DNA of 35,146 nt from Ancylobacter sonchi (lineage in GTDB: Bacteria; Pseudomonadota; Alphaproteobacteria; Rhizobiales; Xanthobacteraceae): assembly GCF_018390695.1 (NCBI RefSeq), contig NZ_JAHBGF010000014.1:1-35146 (forward strand), read 5' to 3'. A model generated the notes under the pieces. That model made no database searches, was not told the DNA's origin, and worked only from the letters and a program-made list of their open reading frames with translations. A program made the translations under genes and the position numbers. Of the stretch, positions 1-8,046 are shown piece after piece (position 1 is the stretch's first letter; each line of letters opens with the position of its first letter).

Positions 1-65
1 AAACCCGCGCGGCACCAACTCCGAGACCCGTAAATGCTGACCCATGGCATTGTTTCTCCACATGA

Positions 66-377
66 ACCAATGCCAGCCAGACGCTCAACTCCATCAAAAG
101 TGAGTCAGAGCCCTTATTCCACGCCGATTCACACCCGGAAGCTCGCGCCGCAACGGCCCAGCGGCTTGCCACGCAGATTGATGCTCTCGCCGACGTGATG
201 CCGGCGCCCGACCCCGCCGGGCTGCGCCGGGCTGCCATCGGCAGTTGGGCTGCGATGGTCGGCGCGGTCATCCTATCCCGTGCCATCGACGATCGCGCTC
301 TGTCGAGCGAATTGCTGACCGAGACGAGAGCCTGGATCGATGCGAAACCGGCCGTGCCTTCGGGAGCGGAGGGATAG
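66..377 (+). pseudogene. C-terminal remnant of a TetR/AcrR-family regulator
   Basis: The frame is open from just after a stop at 63-65 to the TAG at 375-377. It reads like the ligand-binding C-terminal half of TetR regulators: an Arg/Ala-rich helix, then a helix containing SWAAMVGAVILSRAIDD, then LTETRAWID, which matches the usual last two helices of the family. No N-terminal helix-turn-helix is present, and nothing resembling the first 100 or so residues is seen in the 65 bases before it. The only starts are internal (GTG 195, ATG 198). I infer a truncated, non-functional gene whose front half was lost or lies beyond a rearrangement; DNA binding is not possible from this piece. Confidence 0.6.
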
Positions 378-688
378 GACGATGCGGCAATAAGAGCGTC
401 CCCGGCACGTTGGGCAGCAACAGTTGCTTTGCTTTGACAATGGCTGGTATCCATCGACGAATCGATCGGGATCTCTTGGTAAGTGCGTTGCTGTACGCTC
501 TTCTTTAGGTAGGTCGCGTCAAGCAAGCAGATCAATGAAAGAAACTGCATTGCGCCAGAAAGCGACACTCGACTCTCGCCGGGAAGCAGACATTCGAATC
601 TGCTGATAGAGATCACTGACAACACTCTAAGCTCACAGGGCGTCCCGCCGAGCAAAATGGCTTGGGCTATCGAACAGGTGCGCACCGG
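378..688. other. Non-coding stretch, nothing recognised
   Basis: This lies between the TetR remnant and the 3' end of the pirin gene. The short open frames here show no family resemblance and overlap one another. There is a TTGACA at 434-439 but no convincing -10 box at the right spacing. No RNA gene, repeat or clear terminator was seen. Confidence 0.4.
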
Positions 689-1633
689 TCAGTCCGGAAG
701 TGGAATGTGCTCATCCCGGTCATCGGCCGGGAGATCGAAGAGTCCCTTGCCCCAGTTCTGCGCGCGCCAATCGGCCTTGGCCTCCTCGATACGCTCGCGT
801 GAAGAGGCGACGAAGTTCCACCAGATGTAGCGGGGCCCCGAAAGGGTCGCGCCACCGAGGATCATCAGGCGCGCGCCTCTGTCGCCGGCCGCGACCGTGA
901 TCATGTCGCCGGGGCGGAAGACCATCATCCGCCCCGCTTCGAAATCCTGACCGGCGACCGAGATCGAGCCTTCGACGATGTAGACGCCTCGGTCCTCGTG
1001 ACCATCCGGCATCGGCAACTGGCTGCCTGCTTCGAGCGCCACGTCGGCGTAGAACGTCTCCGAGTACATCGTCGCAGGGGCCTTCACACCATAAGCGTCC
1101 CCAAGGATCAGCCGGACCGAGACGCCGCCATCCTCGATCACCGGCAGCACCTCCTTGCCATGATGCTCGAACATCGGCGCCATATCCTCGTGACGCTCGG
1201 GCAGCGCCAGCCAAGTCTGAATGCCGAACAGGCTGTTCGGAGCGCTTCGGGCCGCCGCTGACGTGCGCTCGGAATGGGTCACACCGCGCCCGGCGACCAT
1301 CCAGTTCAATTCGCCGGGACGGATGATCTGGTCCGCCCCAGTGCTGTCCCGGTGATGGAAATCCCCACGATAGAGATAGGTGACGGTGCCGAGGCCAATA
1401 TGCGGATGCGGGCGAACGTCGACACCCTGTCCGGTCAGAAATTCGGCCGGCCCGGCCTGATCGAAGAAGATGAACGGCCCGACCATCTGCCGTTTCGGCG
1501 CCGGCAAGGCGCGCCGCACCTCGAAGCCGCCGAGATCGCGAGCGCGTGGAACGATGAGAGTTTCGATCGCGTCGAGGCCGACCTCATCGGGACAGCCCGG
1601 GTCGATTGCCGGATTCCAACTCATGCGCGTCAT
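689..1633 (-). CDS. Pirin family protein (bicupin)
   Basis: A 314-residue protein of normal pirin length with two cupin halves. The N-terminal half carries the pirin metal-site pattern: HPHIG (His76, His78), GDFHHRDS near residues 90-97, and GVTHSE (His120, Glu122). These are the four ligands that hold Fe in characterised pirins. The C-terminal half has the second cupin (GVYIVEGSISV, FRPGDMITV) and the typical ending with SGPRYIWWNFVASS and RIEEAKADW. Pirins are cytosolic metal proteins; some degrade quercetin, others act as redox-sensing cofactors of regulators, and the substrate here cannot be told. It lies on the same strand as, and 200 bp downstream of, the LysR gene. Many genomes keep a pirin beside a LysR regulator and an isochorismatase-like hydrolase, so it may belong to the same response. 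Confidence 0.9.
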   Translation of the reverse strand: MTRMSWNPAIDPGCPDEVGLDAIETLIVPRARDLGGFEVRRALPAPKRQMVGPFIFFDQAGPAEFLTGQGVDVRPHPHIGLGTVTYLYRGDFHHRDSTGADQIIRPGELNWMVAGRGVTHSERTSAAARSAPNSLFGIQTWLALPERHEDMAPMFEHHGKEVLPVIEDGGVSVRLILGDAYGVKAPATMYSETFYADVALEAGSQLPMPDGHEDRGVYIVEGSISVAGQDFEAGRMMVFRPGDMITVAAGDRGARLMILGGATLSGPRYIWWNFVASSRERIEEAKADWRAQNWGKGLFDLPADDRDEHIPLPD

Positions 1634-1835
1634 CCTTTCCTAGGCTTCCGGGAGGCCTCGCCCTTGCCGATGCTATGCTCAAGCTGGCAAAAGGCTGCCT
1701 GCCCGACTAGCCTTGCGACGCGTCAAGCTGTGTCGCCGCGAGTGGAACATGCGGGCAAGATCGTCGAGTTCGGCAGTTCGCAGCCGAGCGGCCGTCGAGC
1801 GCAATTCCTCAATAAGGCTTCGCCTCGCTCAGCTT

Positions 1836-2729
1836 TTAGCCTTCATGTCCCCAAACGTCCGGATTTTTGGCGAAGTACTCGGTGAGCATCTCGGTGAGCA
1901 CCCGGACCTTCCGTACAGGGTGCTGCCCCGGCGGGCGGACGACATACACGGCCCCCGGAGGTACCGGATAGCGCGTCATGATCGGAACCAGCGCGCCAGA
2001 GGCCACATGTTCATAGGTGATGCAGTCGGGGAGCCAAGCGATGCCCAGGCCCGCCACCGCCGCGGCGGCGAGCGCCGTGGCGCTGTCGGCCTTGAACCTG
2101 CCCTGCGGCTGGATCGTAACGATCCTGTCGCCATCCATGAATTGCCAGGCTTCCGTTCCCTGCATGAGCGCCTGGTGGGCGACGAGTTCCTCCAGTGTCT
2201 CGGGTGACCCGTGCGCCTCGATATAGGCCGGGCTCGCGACAAGCTTGCCATGGATCGGCCCGACGCGCTTCGCGATCAGGTTGGAGTCCTGCAGGTAGGC
2301 GCCCCGGATCGCGCAATCGAACCCCTCGGCGATGAGATCGACGAAGCGATCGCTGTAGGAGGTATGAATGTGGAGCTGCGGGTGCTGGCGTGCCATTTCC
2401 GCCAGTACGGGGGCGAAGTGGGTCGGCCCGAACGTAAGCGGCATGGCAACCCTCAGACGGCCACGCAGGTCACCGGTGGGCAGGATAGATTCCCTGGCCG
2501 CATCGATCTCGGCACTGGCCCGGGCCGCATGCTCTCTGAACGTGATCCCCGCTTCTGTCAGTGCAGCGCCGCGGGTCGTCCGCGCCAGCAGCTGAACGCC
2601 GAACTCCGCTTCGATCCCCAAAAGCCGCCGACTGACGATCGATTTGGAGATGCCGAGCCGGCGTGCAGCGGCCGAGACGCCCCCGGCATCGGCCACAGCG
2701 ACGAACGTCTGCAGATCCTCAAGGTCCAA
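1836..2729 (-). CDS. LysR-type transcriptional regulator
   Basis: A 297-residue protein with the LysR winged helix-turn-helix at residues 1-60 (LEDLQTFVAVADAGGVS, ARRLGISKSIVSRRL, LLARTTRGAALTEAG) and a periplasmic-binding-like effector domain from about residue 90. The best start is a TTG at 2729: an in-frame TAG lies upstream, no ATG is available between, and GGGGA sits 8 bases before the TTG. The gene is divergent from the isochorismatase-like hydrolase at 2883, with 153 bp between the starts. That is the classical LysR arrangement for control of the divergent gene and of its own transcription. The closest group by appearance is the broad CrgA/AaeR-like set that controls detoxification and redox genes. 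The inducer is unknown. Confidence 0.93.
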   Translation of the reverse strand: MDLEDLQTFVAVADAGGVSAAARRLGISKSIVSRRLLGIEAEFGVQLLARTTRGAALTEAGITFREHAARASAEIDAARESILPTGDLRGRLRVAMPLTFGPTHFAPVLAEMARQHPQLHIHTSYSDRFVDLIAEGFDCAIRGAYLQDSNLIAKRVGPIHGKLVASPAYIEAHGSPETLEELVAHQALMQGTEAWQFMDGDRIVTIQPQGRFKADSATALAAAAVAGLGIAWLPDCITYEHVASGALVPIMTRYPVPPGAVYVVRPPGQHPVRKVRVLTEMLTEYFAKNPDVWGHEG

Positions 2730-2882
2730 GTCGGCGTTCCCCGTTTTGCGACACAGCGTGCCCGACTATGGCACTACCTCATCACCTAACGGAACGGCAA
2801 ATTGCGTCCGGCACGTGCTGCCCGGCGGCGCCTGTCTCCCGCAAAACCAGCGCCGCTCAAAGCGGCAGCAAAGGACGCAGTA

Positions 2883-3530
2883 ATGACCTTCCGCAATGGC
2901 CTTGCTTCGCTGCTTCGCCCTGAAGATTCGGTCCTCGTTCTGATCGATCACCAACCCTACCAGCTCGCGAACCTGAACAGCCACGAGCCGCAGATGGTGA
3001 TCAACAATACGGCGGGCCTTGCGAAGACCGCCAAGGCCTTCGGCGTCCCCACCATCTTGACCTCCGTGATCGCCGAGCGGGGCGGCCTCCTCTTCCCGCA
3101 GATCACCGACGTGTTTCCGGGCCAGGAGGTGATCGATCGCACGCTCATCAACACCTGGCAGGATCCGAAGGTGGTGGACGTGGTCAAGGCGTCCGGCCGC
3201 AAGCAATTGATCATCGCCGGCCTGTGGACCGAGGTGTGCGTCGCGATGCCGGTGATCCAGGCCCTCGGCGAAGGTTGGGACGTGACCGTGGTCACCGATG
3301 CCTCCGGCGGCATTTCGGTCGAATCCCATGAGGTCGCCATCCAGCGCATGATCGCGGCCGGCGCGAATGTGATGACCTGGATGGCGGTGGCCGGCGAATG
3401 GCAGCGCGACTGGGCACGGCTCGATACGGCTGCCAAGCTGACCGAGGTGCTCGTGCAGCACGGCGGTGGCAGCGGCATCGCCTATCTGTGGGAGCAGCAG
3501 CTGCTCCACACGCCGGTGAACGTCGGCTGA
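2883..3530 (+). CDS. Isochorismatase-like cysteine hydrolase (YcaC type)
   Basis: A 215-residue protein of the isochorismatase-like hydrolase family. Visible motifs are VLVLIDHQP (catalytic Asp22), NTWQDP, and the nucleophile region GLWTEVCVAMP (Cys119), which is followed by the family's typical VVTDASGG. The Asp/Lys/Cys triad is characteristic, although I could not place the Lys with certainty. It resembles YcaC, an octameric hydrolase of unknown substrate. The ATG at 2883 is chosen because similarity begins there (MTFRNGL) and AAGGA lies 7 bases upstream; the frame is open further upstream but without a good site. It faces the LysR gene and is followed on the same strand by the MDR and RidA genes, so it is likely the first gene of a LysR-controlled set. 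Confidence 0.9.
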   Translation: MTFRNGLASLLRPEDSVLVLIDHQPYQLANLNSHEPQMVINNTAGLAKTAKAFGVPTILTSVIAERGGLLFPQITDVFPGQEVIDRTLINTWQDPKVVDVVKASGRKQLIIAGLWTEVCVAMPVIQALGEGWDVTVVTDASGGISVESHEVAIQRMIAAGANVMTWMAVAGEWQRDWARLDTAAKLTEVLVQHGGGSGIAYLWEQQLLHTPVNVG

Positions 3531-3750
3531 TCCGGGCCGGGGTGGCGGGAACGTCGATGCGCGTCGAAACGATCCGCATGCGGACCTCGCTACCCCTCGC
3601 CTGGCGGGGGACAGTGTTGTGATGCCGGCGCCGAATGCAATCTGCGCGAATGCCGGGTCGATTTGGCGGCTGACAGCCGCTCCGGCGCCTGCCCCGGTTG
3701 CTGGCGCGTCCACCCCTTCCCCAAGCGAGTGATGGCATCGTGAGAGGGCC

Positions 3751-4710
3751 ATGAAAGCAGCCATCTATGATCACCCCGGCCCGCCGTATGTCCTGCGCTA
3801 CGCGGATGTTCCCGATCCGGTGTGCCCAAGCGACGGCGTGCTGATCCGCGTCGAGGCTGCCGCCATCGAGGGCGGCGACCTGATCAATCGTGCGTCTACG
3901 CCTCCGCCCCATCCGGCCTTCGTCGTCGGCTATGCCGCCGCCGGCGAGATCATCGCGGTCGGGGAGAAGGTCAAGGATCGCCGGCCGGGCCAGAAGGTGG
4001 TGAGCTTCGATCTCGCCGGATCGCACGCGGAGCTGCGCGCCGTTGCCGCCAGCCGGACCTGGCCCGTGCCGGAAGGGCTCGACATGGCCGCGGCCGCCGC
4101 CCTGCCGATCGCCTTCGGGACCGCTCATCACTGCCTCTTCGCACGGGGTGGTTTGAAGCGCGGCGAAACCGTTCTCATCCAGGCCGGCGCCGGCGGCGTC
4201 GGGCTCGCCGCCATCCAGCTCGCGCATCGGGCCGGCGCGAACGTGCTTGCAACGGTCTCCGGAGCCGAGAGGGCTGAACGCCTCGTCGGCCTCGGCCTCG
4301 ATCACGCGATCGATCATCGCTCGGCCGACGTCGTCGAGGCGGTCATGCGCCTGACGGAAGGCCGTGGCGCGGATCTCGTCGTGGACCCGGTCGGAATCAC
4401 CTTGCAAGCTTCCCTGGCGGCGCTCCGCCCCGAGGGGCGCCTGGTCTTCGTCGGCAATGTTGGTGGGTCGCAGCTCGGTATCGATCTGTGGCCGGCGCTG
4501 CAGGCGAACCAATCGCTTTTCGGCGTCTTCATGGGAACGCAATTAGAAAAGCCGGATGTCTACCGCACGGTCTCCCGGATGCTGGAACTGGCGGCGACTC
4601 GAGCGCTCAGGGTGATCGTGGACAGAAGCTTTCCGCTCGCGGCCGCTGCCGAAGCCCACGCCTATGCCGGAGCCCGTTCCATCCTCGGGCGCGTCGTCAT
4701 CGTCCCCTGA
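3751..4710 (+). CDS. Zinc-independent MDR oxidoreductase, quinone oxidoreductase type
   Basis: A 319-residue medium-chain dehydrogenase/reductase. The N-terminal GroES-like half (MKAAIYDHPGPPYVLRY) lacks the cysteine ligands of the zinc-dependent alcohol dehydrogenases. The Rossmann half has the NAD(P)H motif AGAGGVGLAAIQLA near residues 143-156 and the strand GADLVVDPVG, as in NADPH:quinone oxidoreductases and alkenal reductases. It probably reduces quinones or alpha,beta-unsaturated carbonyls using NADPH in the cytosol. The ATG at 3751 follows a GAGAGG site. The 220-bp gap after the hydrolase contains no gene, and RidA follows 37 bp downstream. The substrate is not predictable. Confidence 0.9.
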   Translation: MKAAIYDHPGPPYVLRYADVPDPVCPSDGVLIRVEAAAIEGGDLINRASTPPPHPAFVVGYAAAGEIIAVGEKVKDRRPGQKVVSFDLAGSHAELRAVAASRTWPVPEGLDMAAAAALPIAFGTAHHCLFARGGLKRGETVLIQAGAGGVGLAAIQLAHRAGANVLATVSGAERAERLVGLGLDHAIDHRSADVVEAVMRLTEGRGADLVVDPVGITLQASLAALRPEGRLVFVGNVGGSQLGIDLWPALQANQSLFGVFMGTQLEKPDVYRTVSRMLELAATRALRVIVDRSFPLAAAAEAHAYAGARSILGRVVIVP

Positions 4711-4747
4711 TGTGCCGTCCGGGCTGTATCACTGGAGAGAAGAGAGA

Positions 4748-5149
4748 ATGGAAAAGCCGGAATTCTTCGTCACCCAAGGTTATGGGGAACGCCTGCGCGA
4801 CCTGCTGCATTACTCACAGGCAGTGCGGATCGGAAATCGCGTGGAGATATCCGGCCAGGGCGGCTGGGACGACGATCTACGGATTCCCGACGCGTTGGAG
4901 GACGAGATCCTTCAGGCCTTCCGCAACGTGGAGCGCACGCTGGCGGCGGGCGGCGCGGGCTGGGAACATGTGGTGCACGTCAATTCCTACCATGTCGGCG
5001 GCTTTCCGCCGGAGGTCAACGCGACGATGGTTCGGCTCTATCGCCACTACATGCCTGACCACGCGCCGATCTGGACGCAGACGGGTGTCGGAGCACTCGG
5101 ACTACCGACCATGCGCATCGAGATCCGCGTGACCGCCATCATCGCCTGA
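4748..5149 (+). CDS. RidA (YjgF/YER057c/UK114) family protein
   Basis: A 133-residue protein with the RidA fold signatures: an early strand VEISGQGGWDD, a middle helix DEILQAFRNVERTLAAGG, the strand HVVHVNSYHV and a C-terminal strand MRIEIRVTAII. Canonical RidA proteins deaminate reactive enamines and imines using an Arg near the C-terminus. Here that position lies in PTMRIEIRVTA, so Arg is present. The ATG at 4748 is preceded by a strong purine-rich site (GAGAGAAGAGAG). The gene sits 37 bp after the MDR gene and is probably cotranscribed with it. In this setting it more likely belongs to a catabolic or detoxification RidA subgroup than to the housekeeping one, but this is inference. Confidence 0.88.
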   Translation: MEKPEFFVTQGYGERLRDLLHYSQAVRIGNRVEISGQGGWDDDLRIPDALEDEILQAFRNVERTLAAGGAGWEHVVHVNSYHVGGFPPEVNATMVRLYRHYMPDHAPIWTQTGVGALGLPTMRIEIRVTAIIA

Positions 5150-5242
5150 GCCGCGCGGGGCACGCCGATCCGGCCTCGATCATGTGACCGTGCGATCCAC
5201 CCCGAAACCAGCCGCGCCAGCAGACCGGCGTCGAATGGCGAG

Positions 5243-5302
5243 ATATCAGTCCCCGGCAAGCCGATGCAGAACGGCTTCGTCGAGAGCTTCAAAGAGGCAG
5301 GA
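5243..5302 (+). pseudogene. Scar of an IS3-family transposase (orfB tip)
   Basis: Codons 5252-5290 read PGKPMQNGFVESF, a signature of the catalytic DDE core end in IS2/IS3-type transposases, where the Glu of the triad sits in the FVESF block. The frame runs into unrelated sequence (KEAGTSA) and stops beside the end of the ABC transporter gene. Everything else of the element is missing. It is a leftover of a past insertion or recombination between RidA and the exporter, with no coding capacity. Confidence 0.6.
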
Positions 5303-5303
5303 A

Positions 5304-7307
5304 CTAGCGCCTGATTCCAAGCGGCCCGGCACTGTCCTTATCCGCTTTCGCTCGCTTGCGGCGGAGAAAGCGGCCGATCAGCCGCGGGGCGCCCTTGCGC
5401 GGGATAAGGTCGATATCCGTCACCAGCCTGGCGCCGCCCTTCCGGCGCTCCAGCACGATCTTGCGGCTGTGAAAGGCTTCCAGCTCGACACGATGGGCGA
5501 CGCTGACGATCGTGGCTTCCGGCAATTCGGTGGTCAGCATCTCCATCATCTGGTCCTGGCTCTTCTCATCCAGCGCGGACGTGGCTTCGTCCAGCACGAC
5601 GATGTCAGGACGGTGCAATAGCAATCGAGCGAAGGCCAAGCGCTGCTTCTCGCCGCCGGAGAGCGTCTGATCCCATGGACCGTCCTTCTCGATGCTCTCC
5701 TTGAGATGGCTAAGCCCCACCTTGTCGAGCGCCGCGCCAATCTCCTCTCTCGCCCAGTCCTCGGCCGCGCCCGGATAGGCCGCCGCCCGATGCAGAGTTC
5801 CTGAAGGCACGTAGGGCTTCTGCGGCAGCATGAAGAGCCGCCGTCCCGCGCGGATGTTCACCGACCCGCCGCCCCAGGGCCAGAGGCCGGCTATGGCGCG
5901 GATCAGCGTGCTCTTGCCGCTGCCGGAAGCTCCGGCGACCAGAACCCGTTCTCCGGGCTCGATCATCACCTCCGTCTCGGCCACCACGGCGGCGCCGTCG
6001 TCAAGCGTGACGGAGAGGTCGTTGAGGCCGAGTATGGCGCCGTTTTCAGTCTGTTCGCGCTTGATCCGCCCCACTCCTTCGCCGCGCTCGGCACGTTCCA
6101 GTGCATCGAGAGACATCATCAGAGAGGCAATGCGGCGTGCACAGGCGTTCCAGTCTGCAAGGCGAGGATAATTGTCCACCAGCCAGCCGAACGCCGTCTG
6201 GACGATGGTGAAGGCGGACGCCGCCTGCATGACCTGCCCGAGAGTCATGCCGTCATCGAGATATTTCGGGGCGCATAAGAGGATGGGGACCACCGGGGCG
6301 ATCAGGCTGGACCCCTGCGACACGGTCGTGGTGCGCATATGCTGACCGGCAAGGCGCGCCCATTGGCGCAGCACATTGGAAAAGGTCCGGTCTATTCCTT
6401 CCCTTTCCTCCTTTTCTCCGCCGAGCAGGGCGATGCTCTCACCGTTCTCCCGGACTCGGGTGAGCACGTAGCGATACTCTGCCTCAGCCTGGTTTTTGCC
6501 TTCGGATACCGCGACAAAGCTCCGACCGATGAAAACGATCGAACCCGAAGCGATGGCGGCGTAGAGCACGGCGGCGACCACCAGGAAACCGGGGATGGTA
6601 AGCTCGGCGCCGCCGATGCTTAATGTGAGCGCTCCGCCGATGGTCCACAGGACCACGATGAAGGTCGCCGCGGAAAGCAAGGCCGAAGTCACCCCGGCAA
6701 TAAAATCAATGGGCGAATCCGTGGCGACTCTCAGATCTTCCGCGATGCGGTATTCTGGATTGTCGTGATCGCCGCTGACGAGATTAAGTTGATAATAGCG
6801 CCCACCGGTCAGCCATCGCGACACGACCGAATTGGTTAGCCAAGCACGCCAGCGGCGCTGCATACCCATGCGCGCATAGACCTGCGCGACACCGAGCAGC
6901 ACGCTGCCTATAGCGAGAGGGAAAAACACCCCGGTCAGGAAAAGCACCGTTGCGGCATCGCGCTTCTCGATGCCGTCGAAGATGGCCCGGTTCCAAACAT
7001 TGATGCCGTATTGGAGCCCGACATTGGCAACGATCATCACCAGCAGACCGATGGTGAACAGCCAGGCGAGGCGATCGCCGTGGCGCCCCCAATAGCCGCG
7101 CGCACTGATCCAGAACCGCTTCAGCAGATAGGATCTGCGCAGTTGCTCGGCTTCCTCTGGCGACAGCTCCGCATCGGGCACTATGATTTCTGGGGGTGGA
7201 GGCTGAACGTCTCCTCCATCCTCTGCCACCACATCGGCAAGTTCGGTTGTCTCCGACGGATCGGCCGTTTGGTCTGAGACATCGGGCGTCGCGATCACCG
7301 TGGTCAT
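5304..7307 (-). CDS. ABC transporter, fused permease-ATPase (SbmA/BacA/YddA-like)
   Basis: A half-transporter of about 667 residues. After an acidic, Pro-rich N-terminal tail come transmembrane segments (GRHGDRLAWLFTIGLLVMIVA; a stretch around VLFLTGVFFPLAIGSVLL; others near TIVVLWTIGG and LVVAAVLYAAIASG) of the ABC_membrane_2 type found in SbmA/BacA and the peroxisomal ABCD group. The nucleotide-binding domain has Walker A GASGSGKST near residue 457, signature LSGGEKQR near 547, Walker B VVLDEATSALDE near 570 and the switch His in VAHR. It would dimerise in the inner membrane. Relatives move peptides, vitamin B12-like compounds or very-long-chain acyl-CoA, so the substrate is open. ATG 7307 is taken as start; an upstream TTG at 7328 is in frame. 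A candidate EcfG promoter ends only about 8 bases before this ATG. Confidence 0.9.
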   Translation of the reverse strand: MTTVIATPDVSDQTADPSETTELADVVAEDGGDVQPPPPEIIVPDAELSPEEAEQLRRSYLLKRFWISARGYWGRHGDRLAWLFTIGLLVMIVANVGLQYGINVWNRAIFDGIEKRDAATVLFLTGVFFPLAIGSVLLGVAQVYARMGMQRRWRAWLTNSVVSRWLTGGRYYQLNLVSGDHDNPEYRIAEDLRVATDSPIDFIAGVTSALLSAATFIVVLWTIGGALTLSIGGAELTIPGFLVVAAVLYAAIASGSIVFIGRSFVAVSEGKNQAEAEYRYVLTRVRENGESIALLGGEKEEREGIDRTFSNVLRQWARLAGQHMRTTTVSQGSSLIAPVVPILLCAPKYLDDGMTLGQVMQAASAFTIVQTAFGWLVDNYPRLADWNACARRIASLMMSLDALERAERGEGVGRIKREQTENGAILGLNDLSVTLDDGAAVVAETEVMIEPGERVLVAGASGSGKSTLIRAIAGLWPWGGGSVNIRAGRRLFMLPQKPYVPSGTLHRAAAYPGAAEDWAREEIGAALDKVGLSHLKESIEKDGPWDQTLSGGEKQRLAFARLLLHRPDIVVLDEATSALDEKSQDQMMEMLTTELPEATIVSVAHRVELEAFHSRKIVLERRKGGARLVTDIDLIPRKGAPRLIGRFLRRKRAKADKDSAGPLGIRR

Positions 7308-7315
7308 ACCGGAAC

Positions 7316-7341
7316 AACGGAAGAACAAATCCGAATGTTCC
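7316..7341 (-). promoter_or_regulatory. Candidate EcfG (general stress) promoter for the ABC exporter
   Basis: On the minus strand GGAAC (7341-7337) is followed after 18 bases by GTT (7318-7316), preceded by C, giving GGAAC-N17-CGTT. This fits the alphaproteobacterial EcfG consensus, which allows two spacings. The -10 element lies so close to ATG 7307 that a transcript would be almost leaderless, which lowers confidence. Confidence 0.4.
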
Positions 7342-7648
7342 GGAGCCAGGGCGCCTCAAGAATTGGGGTGGATCGGATACGGATCCGCGCGCTGCCTGTC
7401 GCGATCAAATGATGCTGCGCCCCAACCCGAGAGGGTCGTCGAAACCGCCGTTGCTATCGTCAGCGATGACACAACGGCGTTACTTACACCAGATTTGTCA
7501 TCGGACAGAAACGGTATTTGCGATGTCGGAGCGCGATAGTTGATGTCGTTTTCGATTACCATGGCGCGCATTCAAAAGTATCCGAATACGCGAGATAAGT
7601 ACCGTGGTCGGTCGTCAGGCATTGTTTGATCGACGCATTCATTCGCTG
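7342..7648. other. Intergenic stretch between divergent stress genes
   Basis: No convincing gene. A 71-codon minus-strand frame (7356-7571) crosses it but has no family resemblance, no clear ribosome site and covers the promoter end of the exporter gene. The right end leads into a clear EcfG-type promoter. Confidence 0.4.
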
Positions 7649-7673
7649 GGAACCATCCTGCCAATTTAACGTT
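7649..7673 (+). promoter_or_regulatory. EcfG-type general stress promoter
   Basis: GGAAC at 7649-7653 and CGTT at 7670-7673 are separated by exactly 16 bases, an excellent match to the EcfG (RpoE2/SigT) consensus. The predicted start is near 7680, about 30 bases before the small exported protein gene, placing that gene and probably the 17M-like gene behind it in the general stress response. Confidence 0.75.
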
Positions 7674-7708
7674 CAAGTTGCATAGTCTCTAAGCAATGGA
7701 TGGCTAAT

Positions 7709-8014
7709 ATGAAGCGCATCATCGTCGCAGCGATCGCTATTGCCTTGTCTTCTCCAGCGCTCGCCCAAACGGCCAATCCCGAGCCCGCAACCCCGGCGGT
7801 CACTACCCCGGAAGCGCCGCCTCCGGCCGAACCCGCGAAGGGCGCCAATAGCTTCACGGAAGCCCAGGCGAAATCTCGTATTGAAGCCAAGGGCTTCTCC
7901 AGCATCACCGGCCTTATGAAGGACAAGGATGGTGTCTGGCGCGGTAAGGCCATGAAAGCCGGCGCCTCCCATGATGTCGCCCTCGATTATCAGGGCAACG
8001 TTTTTCCCCACTGA
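7709..8014 (+). CDS. Small exported PepSY-like protein
   Basis: About 101 residues. A Sec signal peptide is clear (MKRIIVAAIAIALSSPALAQ, cleavage after ALA-Q). It is followed by a low-complexity Pro/Ala/Glu linker (residues 21-50) and a compact C-terminal domain with SFTEAQAKSRIEAKGFSSI, KDKDGVWRGKAMK and VALDYQGNVFP. That pattern (helix, then a two- or three-strand sheet ending in DYQGNV) is the one seen in small PepSY-like periplasmic proteins common in Hyphomicrobiales and Sphingomonads. The start is ATG 7709, with GGATGG upstream and the signal peptide beginning there; ATG 7700 is also in frame. It lies directly under an EcfG promoter and 32 bp before the 17M-like gene. The function is unknown, presumably periplasmic stress-related. 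Confidence 0.75.
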   Translation: MKRIIVAAIAIALSSPALAQTANPEPATPAVTTPEAPPPAEPAKGANSFTEAQAKSRIEAKGFSSITGLMKDKDGVWRGKAMKAGASHDVALDYQGNVFPH

Positions 8015-8046
8015 GGCCGAGCGTCATATCCACGGAAGGAAAGCAC

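Noticed and set aside
2766..3764. Long minus-strand frame (332 codons) opposite the isochorismatase-like gene
   Set aside because: It is the antisense shadow of a clear conserved gene and has no recognisable domain; in GC-rich DNA such long antisense frames are common.
5304..7307. Reading the ABC exporter as the vitamin B12 importer BtuD type
   Set aside because: It is a fused permease-ATPase with the ABC_membrane_2 layout, not a stand-alone ATPase; the substrate should be left open.
7356..7571. 71-codon minus-strand frame in the intergenic region
   Set aside because: No similarity, no clear ribosome site, and it would run into the promoter of the ABC gene.
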